Position numbers and translations under genes: made by a program
Assembly (NCBI GenBank): GCA_030614035.1
Contig: JAUWKW010000005.1
Coordinates: forward strand, 1 to 16,159
DNA length: 16,159 nucleotides
Direction of reading: 5' to 3'
Origin: Chromatiales bacterium
GTDB lineage: Bacteria > Pseudomonadota > Gammaproteobacteria > Steroidobacterales > GCA-2729495
In this document: positions 6,396-13,722 of the stretch, piece by piece
Layout of the letters: each line of letters starts with the position of its first letter
How positions within the stretch are numbered: the stretch's first letter is position 1
The notes under the pieces: generated by a model
Told to the model about the DNA's origin: nothing
Database searches by the model: none
The model's input: the letters and a program-made list of their open reading frames with translations, nothing else

Positions 6396-7685
6396 ATGGC
6401 TGAGCAGATTCAGGGCATCCGGGGAATGGGCGACGTGTTGCCTGGTATTACTCCAGTTTGGCAGTCGGTCGAAGGCGTGCTGCAGCAGACGATGCAGGCC
6501 TACGCCTATCAGGAAATTCGGATCCCGATCGTGGAGCGTACCGAACTGTTCGAGCGCTCGATCGGGGAGGTCACCGATATCGTCGAAAAGGAGATGTACT
6601 CTTTCGCCGATCGGAATGGCGAGAGTATTACCTTGCGGCCGGAAGCAACCGCCGGGATCGTCCGTGCCGGAATCAGTCACGGCCTGTTGCACAACCAAAA
6701 GCAGAAGCTGTGGTGCGCCGGCCCCATGTTTCGCTACGAAAAGCCCCAAAGGGGGCGTTACCGGCAATTTCACCAGTTTGATGTGGAGGCTTTGGGTTAC
6801 GAGGGTCCAGATATTGATGCCGAATTAATCATGATGTCAGCCCGCATCTGGTCTGAGCTGAAGCTCGACTCGGTCGAACTGCAGTTGAATTCACTGGGTA
6901 CACCGCAATCGCGAGAAAAATATCGCGATGCGCTCACCGGGTATTTCTCCTCCCACGAGGACGCTTTGGACGAAGACAGCCGGCAGCGGCTGCACCGCAA
7001 TCCTATGCGAATCCTCGATAGTAAGAACCCGGAAATGGAGCCGGTAATTCAGCAGGCGCCAAAGATCAATGAATATCTGGATTCGGCATCCGCCGATCAC
7101 TTTAAAGTCCTGCAGCAACTGCTGGGTGAAGCGGGTATACAGTTCACCGTGAATTCCCGGCTGGTGCGCGGGCTGGACTATTACACGAGGACGGTATTCG
7201 AATGGGTAACCGACCGGCTTGGGTCCCAGGGGGCAGTATGTTCGGGCGGCCGTTATGACGGTCTGGTTGAGCACCTTGGCGGCAAGTCGACCCCGGCGAT
7301 CGGCTGGGCGATCGGCATGGAACGGTTGGTTGAATTATTTGAATTGTCGGGACACGCTGACGTTGGCAACGAACGCCACGTTTATATCGTTGCCGTCGGC
7401 GACGAAGCGGCGAGGACGGCGTTTCGAATCGCCGAGACCCTGCGGTCTGAATACACCGATCTGTGCGTCGAGATGAACAGCGGTGGCGGAAGCTTCAAGT
7501 CGCAGTTCAAACGGGCCGATCGGAGCGGGGCGGCATTGGCTTTGATCCTCGGCGAAGAAGAGGTCAAGTCGGACTTGATCGGACTGAAACCGTTGCGCGA
7601 GGAAGGCGATCAGCAACAAATCGCCCTGGCCGACTTGAACACGGCGATTGACGAATTTCTGCAATCCTCAACCAACCCAAGCTAA
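6396..7685 (+). CDS. hisS: HisS, histidyl-tRNA synthetase
   Basis: HisS attaches histidine to its tRNA in the cytosol using ATP. The 429-residue class II synthetase carries all expected motifs. The N-terminus IQGIRGMGDVLP leads into motif 1. Motif 2 is MFRYEKPQRGRYRQFHQFD (111-129). The histidine-specific motif is LVRGLDYYTRTVFEW (256-270), followed by GSQGAVCSGGRYDGLVEHLGG. Motif 3 is AIGWAIGMERL (301-311). The anticodon-binding domain occupies about 328-420. Length is close to the 424 residues of E. coli HisRS. AAGG at 6383-6386, overlapping the rodZ stop codon, is a suitable Shine-Dalgarno nine bases from the ATG. hisS-yfgM-bamB-der is the conserved order. Confidence 0.97.
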   Translation: MAEQIQGIRGMGDVLPGITPVWQSVEGVLQQTMQAYAYQEIRIPIVERTELFERSIGEVTDIVEKEMYSFADRNGESITLRPEATAGIVRAGISHGLLHNQKQKLWCAGPMFRYEKPQRGRYRQFHQFDVEALGYEGPDIDAELIMMSARIWSELKLDSVELQLNSLGTPQSREKYRDALTGYFSSHEDALDEDSRQRLHRNPMRILDSKNPEMEPVIQQAPKINEYLDSASADHFKVLQQLLGEAGIQFTVNSRLVRGLDYYTRTVFEWVTDRLGSQGAVCSGGRYDGLVEHLGGKSTPAIGWAIGMERLVELFELSGHADVGNERHVYIVAVGDEAARTAFRIAETLRSEYTDLCVEMNSGGGSFKSQFKRADRSGAALALILGEEEVKSDLIGLKPLREEGDQQQIALADLNTAIDEFLQSSTNPS

Positions 7686-7694
7686 TCGTTAATC

Positions 7695-7706
7695 GGAGAT
7701 GATGTG
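7695..7706 (+). promoter_or_regulatory. yfgM ribosome binding site with out-of-frame ATGs before a GTG start
   Basis: GGAG at 7695-7698 is followed by ATG at 7699, ATG at 7702 and GTG at 7704. The two ATGs are in the same frame as each other and read only six codons (MMWTSF) to a stop ending at 7719. The GTG, five bases from the GGAG, opens the long yfgM frame with the family-like N-terminus MDEFLTDQQQAEKLQRWWKE. So the GTG must be the functional start for yfgM, even though two ATGs compete for the same site. Confidence 0.6.
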
Positions 7707-8441
7707 GACGAGTTTTTGACGGACCAACAACAGGCTGAAAAGTTACAACGTTGGTGGAAGGAAAATGGAGCATTCGTGATTGCCGGGCTCGTTATTGGCG
7801 TTGGCGGCCTGTTTGGCTGGAGGCAATGGCAGGACTATAAGCTGGAGCAGGCGGAAAATGCGTCCGCTGCTTATGAGCAGCTAATACTCTCGATCGGCGG
7901 CAATCGTGGCAATGAAGCTGCCGAGCACCTGTTGGTGCTTACAGATGATTATTCGCGGTCACCCTACATCGATCAGGCACGCCTCGCGATGGCAAAAATG
8001 CATATGGATCGCAATTCGCCGGCCGAAGCAGCGGAAGAACTGGAATTGTTGCTGGCGCAGAGCGATAACGCACAGTTTCACCACATAGCACGCGTGCGGC
8101 TTGCCAAGATCAGGCTGCATCAGGGTGATTACGATGCCGCATTGGCATCTCTGGCACCCGGTGCGCCATCTGCTTTTGTGCCGCAATACCACGACGTTCG
8201 GGGCGATGTGTTTTTCGGTATGGGGCGGTTCGATGAAGCGCGTGCGGAGTACGAGCAGGCCTTGTTCACCGCCGCACCGGGCGTGATCGAGCGGGCGCTG
8301 GTGCGGGCAAAGCTCGATGATCTGGGCCCGGCGCCGGTGAACCTGCCGGTGCCCGCCGCGGAACCGGCCACCGAAGGCGATGACAGCGTTGGTTCCTTGC
8401 CGGATGCTGCTGCCGATAATAATTCGCCGGAGGGCCAATGA
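7704..8441 (+). CDS. yfgM: YfgM family tetratricopeptide membrane protein, SecYEG-associated
   Basis: YfgM is an inner-membrane protein with a periplasmic TPR domain; in E. coli it associates with SecYEG and the chaperone PpiD and hands over exported envelope proteins. This 245-residue protein begins with a short cytoplasmic stretch, then QRWWKENGAFVIAGLVIGVGGLFGWRQWQ, with the membrane span at about 23-40. Helical repeats follow, including AAEHLLVLTDDYSRSPYIDQ, LRLHQGDYDAAL-like and MGRFDEARAEYEQAL segments. The last 40 or so residues are a Pro, Ala and Asp-rich low-complexity tail. The start is GTG. The stop overlaps the bamB start as ATGA, so the two are probably co-translated. Both act on outer-membrane protein traffic, which fits their pairing. 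Confidence 0.92.
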   Translation: MDEFLTDQQQAEKLQRWWKENGAFVIAGLVIGVGGLFGWRQWQDYKLEQAENASAAYEQLILSIGGNRGNEAAEHLLVLTDDYSRSPYIDQARLAMAKMHMDRNSPAEAAEELELLLAQSDNAQFHHIARVRLAKIRLHQGDYDAALASLAPGAPSAFVPQYHDVRGDVFFGMGRFDEARAEYEQALFTAAPGVIERALVRAKLDDLGPAPVNLPVPAAEPATEGDDSVGSLPDAAADNNSPEGQ

Positions 8442-9646
8442 GCCGTCTGAGCCAGCCGGAATCTTGTGTTCAGCGCTGGCATTCGTGGTGGCACTACCTG
8501 ACCGCAGTCCCCCTTGTTATTGCGCTAGGCGCCTGTGGTCTTTTCGGTGGTGATAAGGATGAAGATCCACCGGCGGAACTGGTCAAGTTCAAGTCGACGC
8601 TGAAAATCAAGAAGCTTTGGAGTTCAAGTGTCGGGGATGGTAGCGAGAATTTGCGCCTGGCTTTGGCGCCTGCTACTAATGGTGTGCATATCTTTGCGGC
8701 AGCCCATGACGGGCGCGTCGCTGCTTTCGACCCCGAAAAAGGCAACAGAATCTGGAAAAATAAGACGGATGTGCCGCTGTCGGCTGGACCGGTAGCTGGG
8801 CCCTATCATGTCATTGTCGGCTCTAATGACGGGGATGTCATAGCTCTGGATGCAAAGAACGGGGTTGAATTGTGGCGGGTACAGGTTTCCAGTGAAGTGC
8901 TGGCGCAGCCGGCACTATCGGGAAAGCTGGTATTTATACGGACCGTAGATGGAAAACTTACCGCGCTCGACATCGACAATGGGAAGCAGGTCTGGGGAGT
9001 GCAACAGTCGGTTCCACGACTATCGGTGCGCGGTACCGCGGCGCCGGTGGTCACGAACAGCATGGTGATTTCCGGTTTCGATAATGGCCGGCTGGCTGCC
9101 TACGATCTTTCCGATGGAGGACAAGTCTGGAACCTGTTGCTGGACCCGCCTCAGGGACGCACGGAAATCGAACGGCTTGCTGATCTCAATGCGACGGTCA
9201 AGGCAGTTGGAAATGACCTTTATGCGGTCGGTTACCAGGGACGTTTGGCATCGGTCGCTGTTGAATCGGGTCAACTGTTGTGGTCACGCGAAATGTCGAG
9301 TTATGCTGGCCTGACTGCAGATTTCAACAACCTTTACATTTCCGGCGAACACAGCCAGCTCGTCGCCGTGTCCCGTCGCTCGGGTCGTGAAATTTGGCAG
9401 AAGGATGTACTGCACAATCGGGACATTACCGGCCCGACAGCCTTCGGCAGCTCCGTGGTAGTTGGTGATTTCGAGGGTTACCTCCACTGGTTTGACCCGG
9501 CTACCGGTGAGTTGCAAACAAGGGTCCGCGCGGGATCGGACCGAATTACCACGGCGCCGCTCGTGGTCAGTGATACGCTTTATGTTGTCACCGACGGTGG
9601 AAAACTCATCGCTTTCAGAGGCGTCGTACCAAAACGGGAGAGTTAA
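8438..9646 (+). CDS. bamB: BamB, outer-membrane protein assembly lipoprotein (beta-propeller)
   Basis: BamB is a lipoprotein of the BAM complex, which inserts beta-barrel proteins into the outer membrane. The 402-residue protein has a long N-region, then a hydrophobic stretch and lipobox ending LVIALGAC, with acylation at Cys33. Glycine at +2 agrees with outer-membrane sorting. The mature chain consists of PQQ/WD-like propeller blades, seen as repeating '.G.v.ALD..nG...W' units: HDGRVAAFDPEKGNRIWKNK, NDGDVIALDAKNGVELWRVQ, VDGKLTALDIDNGKQVWGVQ, DNGRLAAYDLSDGGQVWNLL and later ones. E. coli BamB has 392 residues and eight blades. The start overlaps yfgM (ATGA). The unusually long, polar lead of about 20 residues before the hydrophobic core has no alternative in-frame ATG to shorten it. 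Confidence 0.94.
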   Translation: MSRLSQPESCVQRWHSWWHYLTAVPLVIALGACGLFGGDKDEDPPAELVKFKSTLKIKKLWSSSVGDGSENLRLALAPATNGVHIFAAAHDGRVAAFDPEKGNRIWKNKTDVPLSAGPVAGPYHVIVGSNDGDVIALDAKNGVELWRVQVSSEVLAQPALSGKLVFIRTVDGKLTALDIDNGKQVWGVQQSVPRLSVRGTAAPVVTNSMVISGFDNGRLAAYDLSDGGQVWNLLLDPPQGRTEIERLADLNATVKAVGNDLYAVGYQGRLASVAVESGQLLWSREMSSYAGLTADFNNLYISGEHSQLVAVSRRSGREIWQKDVLHNRDITGPTAFGSSVVVGDFEGYLHWFDPATGELQTRVRAGSDRITTAPLVVSDTLYVVTDGGKLIAFRGVVPKRES

Positions 9647-9653
9647 GACACTG
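9637..9653 (+). promoter_or_regulatory. Shine-Dalgarno and probable CTG start of der
   Basis: GGAG (9637-9640, within GGGAGAG) stands ten bases before CTG 9651, and the bamB stop TAA (9644-9646) lies between them. Starting at this CTG gives MLPAIALVGRPNVGKST, which is how Der proteins normally begin. No ATG, GTG or TTG lies in frame between 9600 and the first GTPase motif. The nearest conventional starts, GTG 9597 and ATG 9582, are 54 and 69 bases upstream inside bamB and have no clear ribosome binding site. Confidence 0.55.
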
Positions 9654-11051
9654 CTTCCTGCAATTGCTCTCGTTGGCCGGCCTAACGTCGGGAAGTCCAC
9701 GTTGTTCAACCGCCTGACCGGAACCCGGGATGCACTCGTAGCAGACTATCCTGGTCTGACGCGGGATCGCCTCTACGGTTTTGCGGAGGCGATGCCCTCT
9801 CCTGCAATCATCATCGATACTGGTGGATTGATTGAAAATTCTGCTGGCTTGAGTGCGCTGATGGCCGATCAAGTGCAACTTGCCGTAGACGAGGCCGACG
9901 TTGTCGTGCTGATGGTCGACGCGAAGGATGGGTTGACCCCGGGCGATGAGTACGCAGCGACGCTGGTTCGCAGAACCGGCAAACCGGTGATATTAGCGGT
10001 GAATAAGGCTGAAGGTCAGCCCCCGGATGAAAGCGCCGCCGAGTTTTACCAGTTAGGGCTCGGTGACCCGGTCGCGATATCCGCTACCCGCGGTGACCGC
10101 ATTGAGCTGCTCGTGCAAAACACTTTGGCGGTTTGTCCGAAATCGGATGCCGATGAAGAGTCGGCGGCACAGCCAATGGGTATGCCGATTGCAGTCGTCG
10201 GTAGACCGAACGTTGGCAAATCCACACTGATAAATCGATTTGTGGGCGAAGATCGCCTGTTGACGTTTGATGAAGCGGGGACGACACGTGACAGCATATT
10301 CGTTCCTTTCGAATCAGGTGGGAGTAGCTATGTTCTTGTCGATACAGCCGGTATACGCCGTCGTTCCCGGGTAAAGGCCTCGATTGAGAAATTCAGCATT
10401 GTAAAAGCCTTGCAGGCTATCGAAGACTCCGACGCGGTCATCGTATTGTTAGATGCCTGTGATGGCGTTTCCGATCAGGACATTTCGCTGATCGGTCTCG
10501 TGCTCGACCGAGGTCGCTCCCTGACAATCGGGCTTAACAAATGGGATGGTTTGCCAGAAGATCAACGCAGTGAAGTGCGTGCGCAGCTCGACCGCAAACT
10601 GCCATTTCTCGATTTCGTTGATTATCACTTCGTGTCTGCACTTGATGGCAGTGGGATTTTTGAATTGCTGGAAAGTGCGAAAGTAGCCGCAGAGGCGGCG
10701 CAGCGGGATCTGTCTACGAGTTCGCTTAGCGAGGTGCTGAAAGAGGCAGTGACGGCGCATCCGCCGCCGCTGGTACAGGGACGGCGGATCAAACTCAGTT
10801 ATGCGCATCAGGGCGGTAAACGCCCGCCGATCGTGGTTATTCATGGTAATCAAACAAGTAAAGTGCCCGGCAGCTACCGACGTTATTTGACCAAACGATT
10901 TCGCCGGGCATTCGCGCTGCGCGGCACGCCCGTGCGCCTGCAATTCAAGACCAGCCGCAATCCCTTTGCCGGTTTGCGCAATCGCCTTACCCCCAGACAG
11001 ATGCGCCGGCGCCAACGCCTCCAAGCGCACCGAAAACGCGGTGGTCGCTAG
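9651..11051 (+). CDS. der: Der (EngA), double-Era-domain ribosome assembly GTPase
   Basis: Der is an essential GTPase needed for maturation of the 50S subunit. Two GTPase domains and a KH-like domain are visible. Domain 1 has GRPNVGKS (9-16), DTGG (56-59), NKAE (118-121) and SA (144-145). Domain 2 has GRPNVGKS (184-191), DTAG (231-234), NKWD (296-299) and SA (329-330). The KH-like part runs from about 355 to 440, followed by a very basic tail, RQMRRRQRLQAHRKRGGR. The domain 1 G4 motif ends in Glu rather than Asp, a change seen in other Der proteins. With the CTG start the protein has 466 residues, close to the roughly 465 I recall for Xanthomonas Der. If CTG is not used, translation must begin at GTG 9597 or ATG 9582, inside bamB. 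This is the last gene of the tight plus-strand run. Confidence 0.93.
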   Translation: MLPAIALVGRPNVGKSTLFNRLTGTRDALVADYPGLTRDRLYGFAEAMPSPAIIIDTGGLIENSAGLSALMADQVQLAVDEADVVVLMVDAKDGLTPGDEYAATLVRRTGKPVILAVNKAEGQPPDESAAEFYQLGLGDPVAISATRGDRIELLVQNTLAVCPKSDADEESAAQPMGMPIAVVGRPNVGKSTLINRFVGEDRLLTFDEAGTTRDSIFVPFESGGSSYVLVDTAGIRRRSRVKASIEKFSIVKALQAIEDSDAVIVLLDACDGVSDQDISLIGLVLDRGRSLTIGLNKWDGLPEDQRSEVRAQLDRKLPFLDFVDYHFVSALDGSGIFELLESAKVAAEAAQRDLSTSSLSEVLKEAVTAHPPPLVQGRRIKLSYAHQGGKRPPIVVIHGNQTSKVPGSYRRYLTKRFRRAFALRGTPVRLQFKTSRNPFAGLRNRLTPRQMRRRQRLQAHRKRGGR

Positions 11052-11101
11052 CCGAGCCGATGCCGCCATGCGACCTGTTATGAAGATATAAGCAACTGAC
11101 G

Positions 11102-11131
11102 CCGACCGTGAGCGGCTGGCTCAAGCATAAT
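11102..11131 (+). promoter_or_regulatory. Weak promoter candidate for metX
   Basis: The 111 bases between der and metX hold no gene and no clear terminator hairpin with a T-run. CATAAT at 11126-11131 is a good -10 match (five of six). The best -35 at usable spacing is CCGACC at 11102-11107, 18 bases away, and matches only three of six. Another -10-like TATAAG occurs at 11086-11091. metX probably has its own promoter here, but its exact place is not secure. Confidence 0.3.
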
Positions 11132-11162
11132 AGCCACCGACAGCTACCAGGCGAGTCATTCC

Positions 11163-12260
11163 ATGGCTGACGCACGACGTATATTTGAATACCCCGAAAC
11201 CTTCCGGATGCGCCGAGGAGGCGAACTCGAGCGCCCCACAATTGCCTACGAGACCTGGGGTGAGTTGAGCCCGTCATGCGACAACGCAGTGCTGCTGTTT
11301 ACCGGGCTGTCGCCGTCAGCGCACGCGAGTTCATCACCTGAAGATCCGGCGCCCGGGTGGTGGGAGGAAATTCTTGGGCCGTCGCGTCCGATCGATTCGA
11401 ACCGTTACTTTGTCATTTGCATGAACTCGCTCGGTAGTTGTTTTGGTTCGACCGGGCCCGCCACAACGGATCCAGCAACCGGCGAACCCTACCGGCTGAC
11501 GTTTCCGGTCGTGACGCTGGAGGACGTGGCCAGCGCTGGCAAAGCCCTGGTGAGTCATTTGGGTATCGACCGTCTCGAAGCAGTGGTTGGCGCGTCGATG
11601 GGTGGTATGACTGCTCTGGCATTTGCGATGTTGTTCAGCGGGTCAACACGAGGCCTGCTGCTGATCTCGTCTGCAATGCATTCGAGGCCGTTTGCGATTG
11701 CGCTGCGGTCGCTGCAGCGGGAAATGATTCGCCGCGACCCCGCCTGGCGCGATGGCAACTACCCGCTGGGTGAAGGCCCGGTCACCGGAATGCGGCTGGC
11801 TCGCAAGCTTGGAATGATCACCTACCGGTCCGCGTTGGAGTGGCAGCATCGTTTTGGACGCGAACGTGTCGCGGAAGAACATCAATCGGGCGATCCATTT
11901 GCGCTGGAATTCGAAATTGAGTCGTATCTCGAGGCACACGCCCAGAAATTTATCGGCCAATATGACGCAAATTGTTACCTGTACTTATCGCGGGCTATGG
12001 ATTTGTTCGATGTAGCCGAACACAGGGGGACGATCGCAGCGGGGCTGGCGACGCTGGACGCTGAGCGTGCCATGATTGTTGGGGTGACGTCGGACTCCCT
12101 GTTTCCGATCGAGCAGCAACGACATTTAGCTGATGAATTAAAGAGCGTTGGCGTTGCAGTCGATTACCGGGAACTGGAATCGATCCAGGGACACGATTCT
12201 TTTCTCGTCGATATGGATCGATTCCAGCCCACAGTGCAAAGTTTTTTTTCGACCGACTGA
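11163..12260 (+). CDS. metX: MetX family acyltransferase, probably serine (or homoserine) O-succinyltransferase
   Basis: This 365-residue alpha/beta-hydrolase enzyme transfers an acyl group to an amino-acid hydroxyl. The catalytic triad is visible as Ser145 (VVGASMGGM), Asp311 (TSDSLFP) and His344 (GHDSFLVD). Family blocks include GWWEEILGPSRPIDSNRYFV, NSLGSCFGSTGP and RKLGMITYRSALEW. Homoserine O-acetyltransferases usually read NVLGGC..T/STGP and GGSMGGM. The NSLGSC and GASMGGM forms here, with SLQREMIRRDPAWRDGNY, resemble from memory the Xanthomonadales MetX homologues shown to be serine O-succinyltransferases for cysteine synthesis. Sequence alone cannot fix the substrate. The gene is absent from this position in E. 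coli, so it is an insertion between der and xseA. It converges with xseA with only ten bases between the stops. Confidence 0.88.
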   Translation: MADARRIFEYPETFRMRRGGELERPTIAYETWGELSPSCDNAVLLFTGLSPSAHASSSPEDPAPGWWEEILGPSRPIDSNRYFVICMNSLGSCFGSTGPATTDPATGEPYRLTFPVVTLEDVASAGKALVSHLGIDRLEAVVGASMGGMTALAFAMLFSGSTRGLLLISSAMHSRPFAIALRSLQREMIRRDPAWRDGNYPLGEGPVTGMRLARKLGMITYRSALEWQHRFGRERVAEEHQSGDPFALEFEIESYLEAHAQKFIGQYDANCYLYLSRAMDLFDVAEHRGTIAAGLATLDAERAMIVGVTSDSLFPIEQQRHLADELKSVGVAVDYRELESIQGHDSFLVDMDRFQPTVQSFFSTD

Positions 12261-12270
12261 CAAGGGCGCT

Positions 12271-13620
12271 CTAGTCCGGTCGCGTTTTGTCAACAACAGC
12301 CTGCAATCTGCCGCGCGCCAAACGCGCTTCAATCCGATCGTTCACGCTGACCTTGCTGGCATCGCGAACAACGGCGCCCGTCTTCGCATCACTAACGATA
12401 GCGTAGCCTCTTTGCAAAGTGGCCAGCGGGCTGACCGCTTGTAGGCTGGCCGCGGCGACGGCAAATCGCTTTGCAGCGGCTTCCAGACGTTGGCGCATCG
12501 CGTTGTTCAATTTGATCTGCCCCGTTGCAAGGCGGGCTGCCCGGCGCTGCAGCCGGGCTAGCGGTGACGCCGCTGTCAGTTGCCGACGCAACATGCGCAG
12601 TTCCCAGCGGCGTTCCGTCAGCTTGTGCTCAAAGTCGGCAACCAGATTTTGGGTTAGAGCGTCCAGCTGTTGTGCCAGCCGCTGCAGGACAGCGCCGGGA
12701 TGGCTACGCGCCAGCCGGCCCCCAAGCTGCCGCAGGCTCTCACCGCCGGCCTGCAGTACGCGGCGGGTCGCGGCACCGGCGCGGCCGGTTTGCAATTGCA
12801 GCTCGCGTAGCAATTCCCGACGATCCGGAACGACGATCTCGGCCGCGCCGGACGGCGTAGGCGCTCGCACGTCGGCGACGAGGTCGGCAATGGTGAAGTC
12901 AATCTCGTGTCCGACGCCGGAAACCGTCGGTATCGGACAGGCGTAGAGGCTGCGGGCAACGGATTCCTCGTTAAACGCCCACAGATCCTCTAGCGATCCT
13001 CCGCCCCTGGCCAGGATCAGCACATCGCATTCAGCCCGCTGCGCAGCGGTCTTCAGTGCCGCCGAGATCTCCTCTTTCGCACCGGCTCCCTGCACCCGGG
13101 TTGGATACAGCACAATTGGCGCCAGCGGGTAACGCCTGCGGAGCACGTGCAGGATGTCCCGGATTGCTGCGCCGCTCGGTGACGTGATCACCCCGATCCG
13201 GTCTGGAATCGCCGGCAGTCTTAATTTGTGCGTCTCGTCGAACAGGCCTTCCTCGGCCAGGCTCGCCTTCAACTCCTCGAAGCGCCGACGCAGCAATCCC
13301 TGACCGGCTTCTTCCATGTGCTCGACGATGAGTTGGTAATCGCCCCGCGGTTCGTAGATGCTGACCCGGGCTCGCAGCAGTACCTGCAGACCATTGTCAG
13401 GCTCAAACTTCAGCCGCCGATTGGACGACCGGAACATGGCGCAACGCACCTGCGCCTGATCATCCTTCAGCGAGAAATAGATATGGCCAGACGCCGGTCG
13501 TGCAAGATTCGAAAGCTCACCCTCCACCCAGATCATCGGCAACCCTGATTCCAGCAATTGGCGCGCTGCCCGGTTTAGCTGGGAAACGGAGAGTATTTCA
13601 TCGTTCGAAACTATGGCCAT
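12271..13620 (-). CDS. xseA: XseA, exodeoxyribonuclease VII large subunit
   Basis: With XseB, XseA forms exonuclease VII, which degrades single-stranded DNA to oligonucleotides in both directions. The protein has 449 residues against 456 in E. coli. The N-terminal OB-fold includes VSQLNRAARQLLESGLPMIW, LARPASGHIYFSLKDDQAQV and YEPRGDYQLIVEHMEEAG. The catalytic region has GVITSPSGAAIRDILHVLRR, CDVLILARGGGSLEDLWAFN and SGVGHEIDFTIADLVADVRA. A long arginine- and leucine-rich coiled-coil region follows (about 275-395). It ends with SPLATLQRGYAIV. It is the only complete minus-strand gene in the window, divergent from guaB. In E. coli xseA is likewise divergent from guaB. The small subunit gene xseB is not in the window. 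Confidence 0.95.
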   Translation of the reverse strand: MAIVSNDEILSVSQLNRAARQLLESGLPMIWVEGELSNLARPASGHIYFSLKDDQAQVRCAMFRSSNRRLKFEPDNGLQVLLRARVSIYEPRGDYQLIVEHMEEAGQGLLRRRFEELKASLAEEGLFDETHKLRLPAIPDRIGVITSPSGAAIRDILHVLRRRYPLAPIVLYPTRVQGAGAKEEISAALKTAAQRAECDVLILARGGGSLEDLWAFNEESVARSLYACPIPTVSGVGHEIDFTIADLVADVRAPTPSGAAEIVVPDRRELLRELQLQTGRAGAATRRVLQAGGESLRQLGGRLARSHPGAVLQRLAQQLDALTQNLVADFEHKLTERRWELRMLRRQLTAASPLARLQRRAARLATGQIKLNNAMRQRLEAAAKRFAVAAASLQAVSPLATLQRGYAIVSDAKTGAVVRDASKVSVNDRIEARLARGRLQAVVDKTRPD

Positions 13621-13655
13621 GGACGCTAGGCATCTGCCTGATTCGGTTGAGGTAG

Positions 13656-13684
13656 TTTACGCGGAATTCTACACGGCGTAACAT
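13656..13684 (+). promoter_or_regulatory. Probable sigma-70 promoter of guaBA
   Basis: TTTACG (13656-13661) and TAACAT (13679-13684) are separated by exactly 17 bases. Each hexamer matches the sigma-70 consensus at four of six positions. Transcription would start near 13691, giving a leader of about 32 bases. GAGG at 13712-13715 is a good Shine-Dalgarno seven bases before the guaB ATG. I see no clear PurR-like palindrome, although E. coli guaBA is controlled by PurR and DnaA. Confidence 0.5.
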
Positions 13685-13695
13685 GGCCGGTTTAA
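13666..13695 (-). promoter_or_regulatory. Candidate xseA promoter, overlapping the guaB promoter
   Basis: On the minus strand TAGAAT (plus-strand bases 13666-13671) is a five-of-six -10 match. TTAAAC (13690-13695) lies 18 bases upstream and matches the -35 consensus at three of six. If real, it overlaps the guaB promoter, so transcription of the two divergent genes would be mutually exclusive or shared in control. Confidence 0.35.
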
Positions 13696-13722
13696 CCCGC
13701 TTACATTGGTTCGAGGCCGTCC

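Noticed and set aside
10002..10013. NKAE instead of NKxD in the G4 motif of Der domain 1
   Set aside because: Glutamate at this place occurs in Der proteins of other proteobacteria, and the second domain keeps NKWD; not evidence of defect.
10449..11069. Open frame of 206 codons on the minus strand opposite der
   Set aside because: It is antisense to the conserved second GTPase and KH-like domains of Der and shows no protein family features.
11052..11162. Possible small gene or terminator between der and metX
   Set aside because: No reading frame with a ribosome site and no stem longer than four pairs followed by Ts could be found; only weak promoter-like hexamers.
12241..12275. Run of eight Ts near the end of metX as a terminator for metX or xseA
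   Set aside because: The T-run lies inside the metX coding sequence (encoding FF) and no GC-rich stem precedes it; the ten bases between the two stops are too few for a hairpin.
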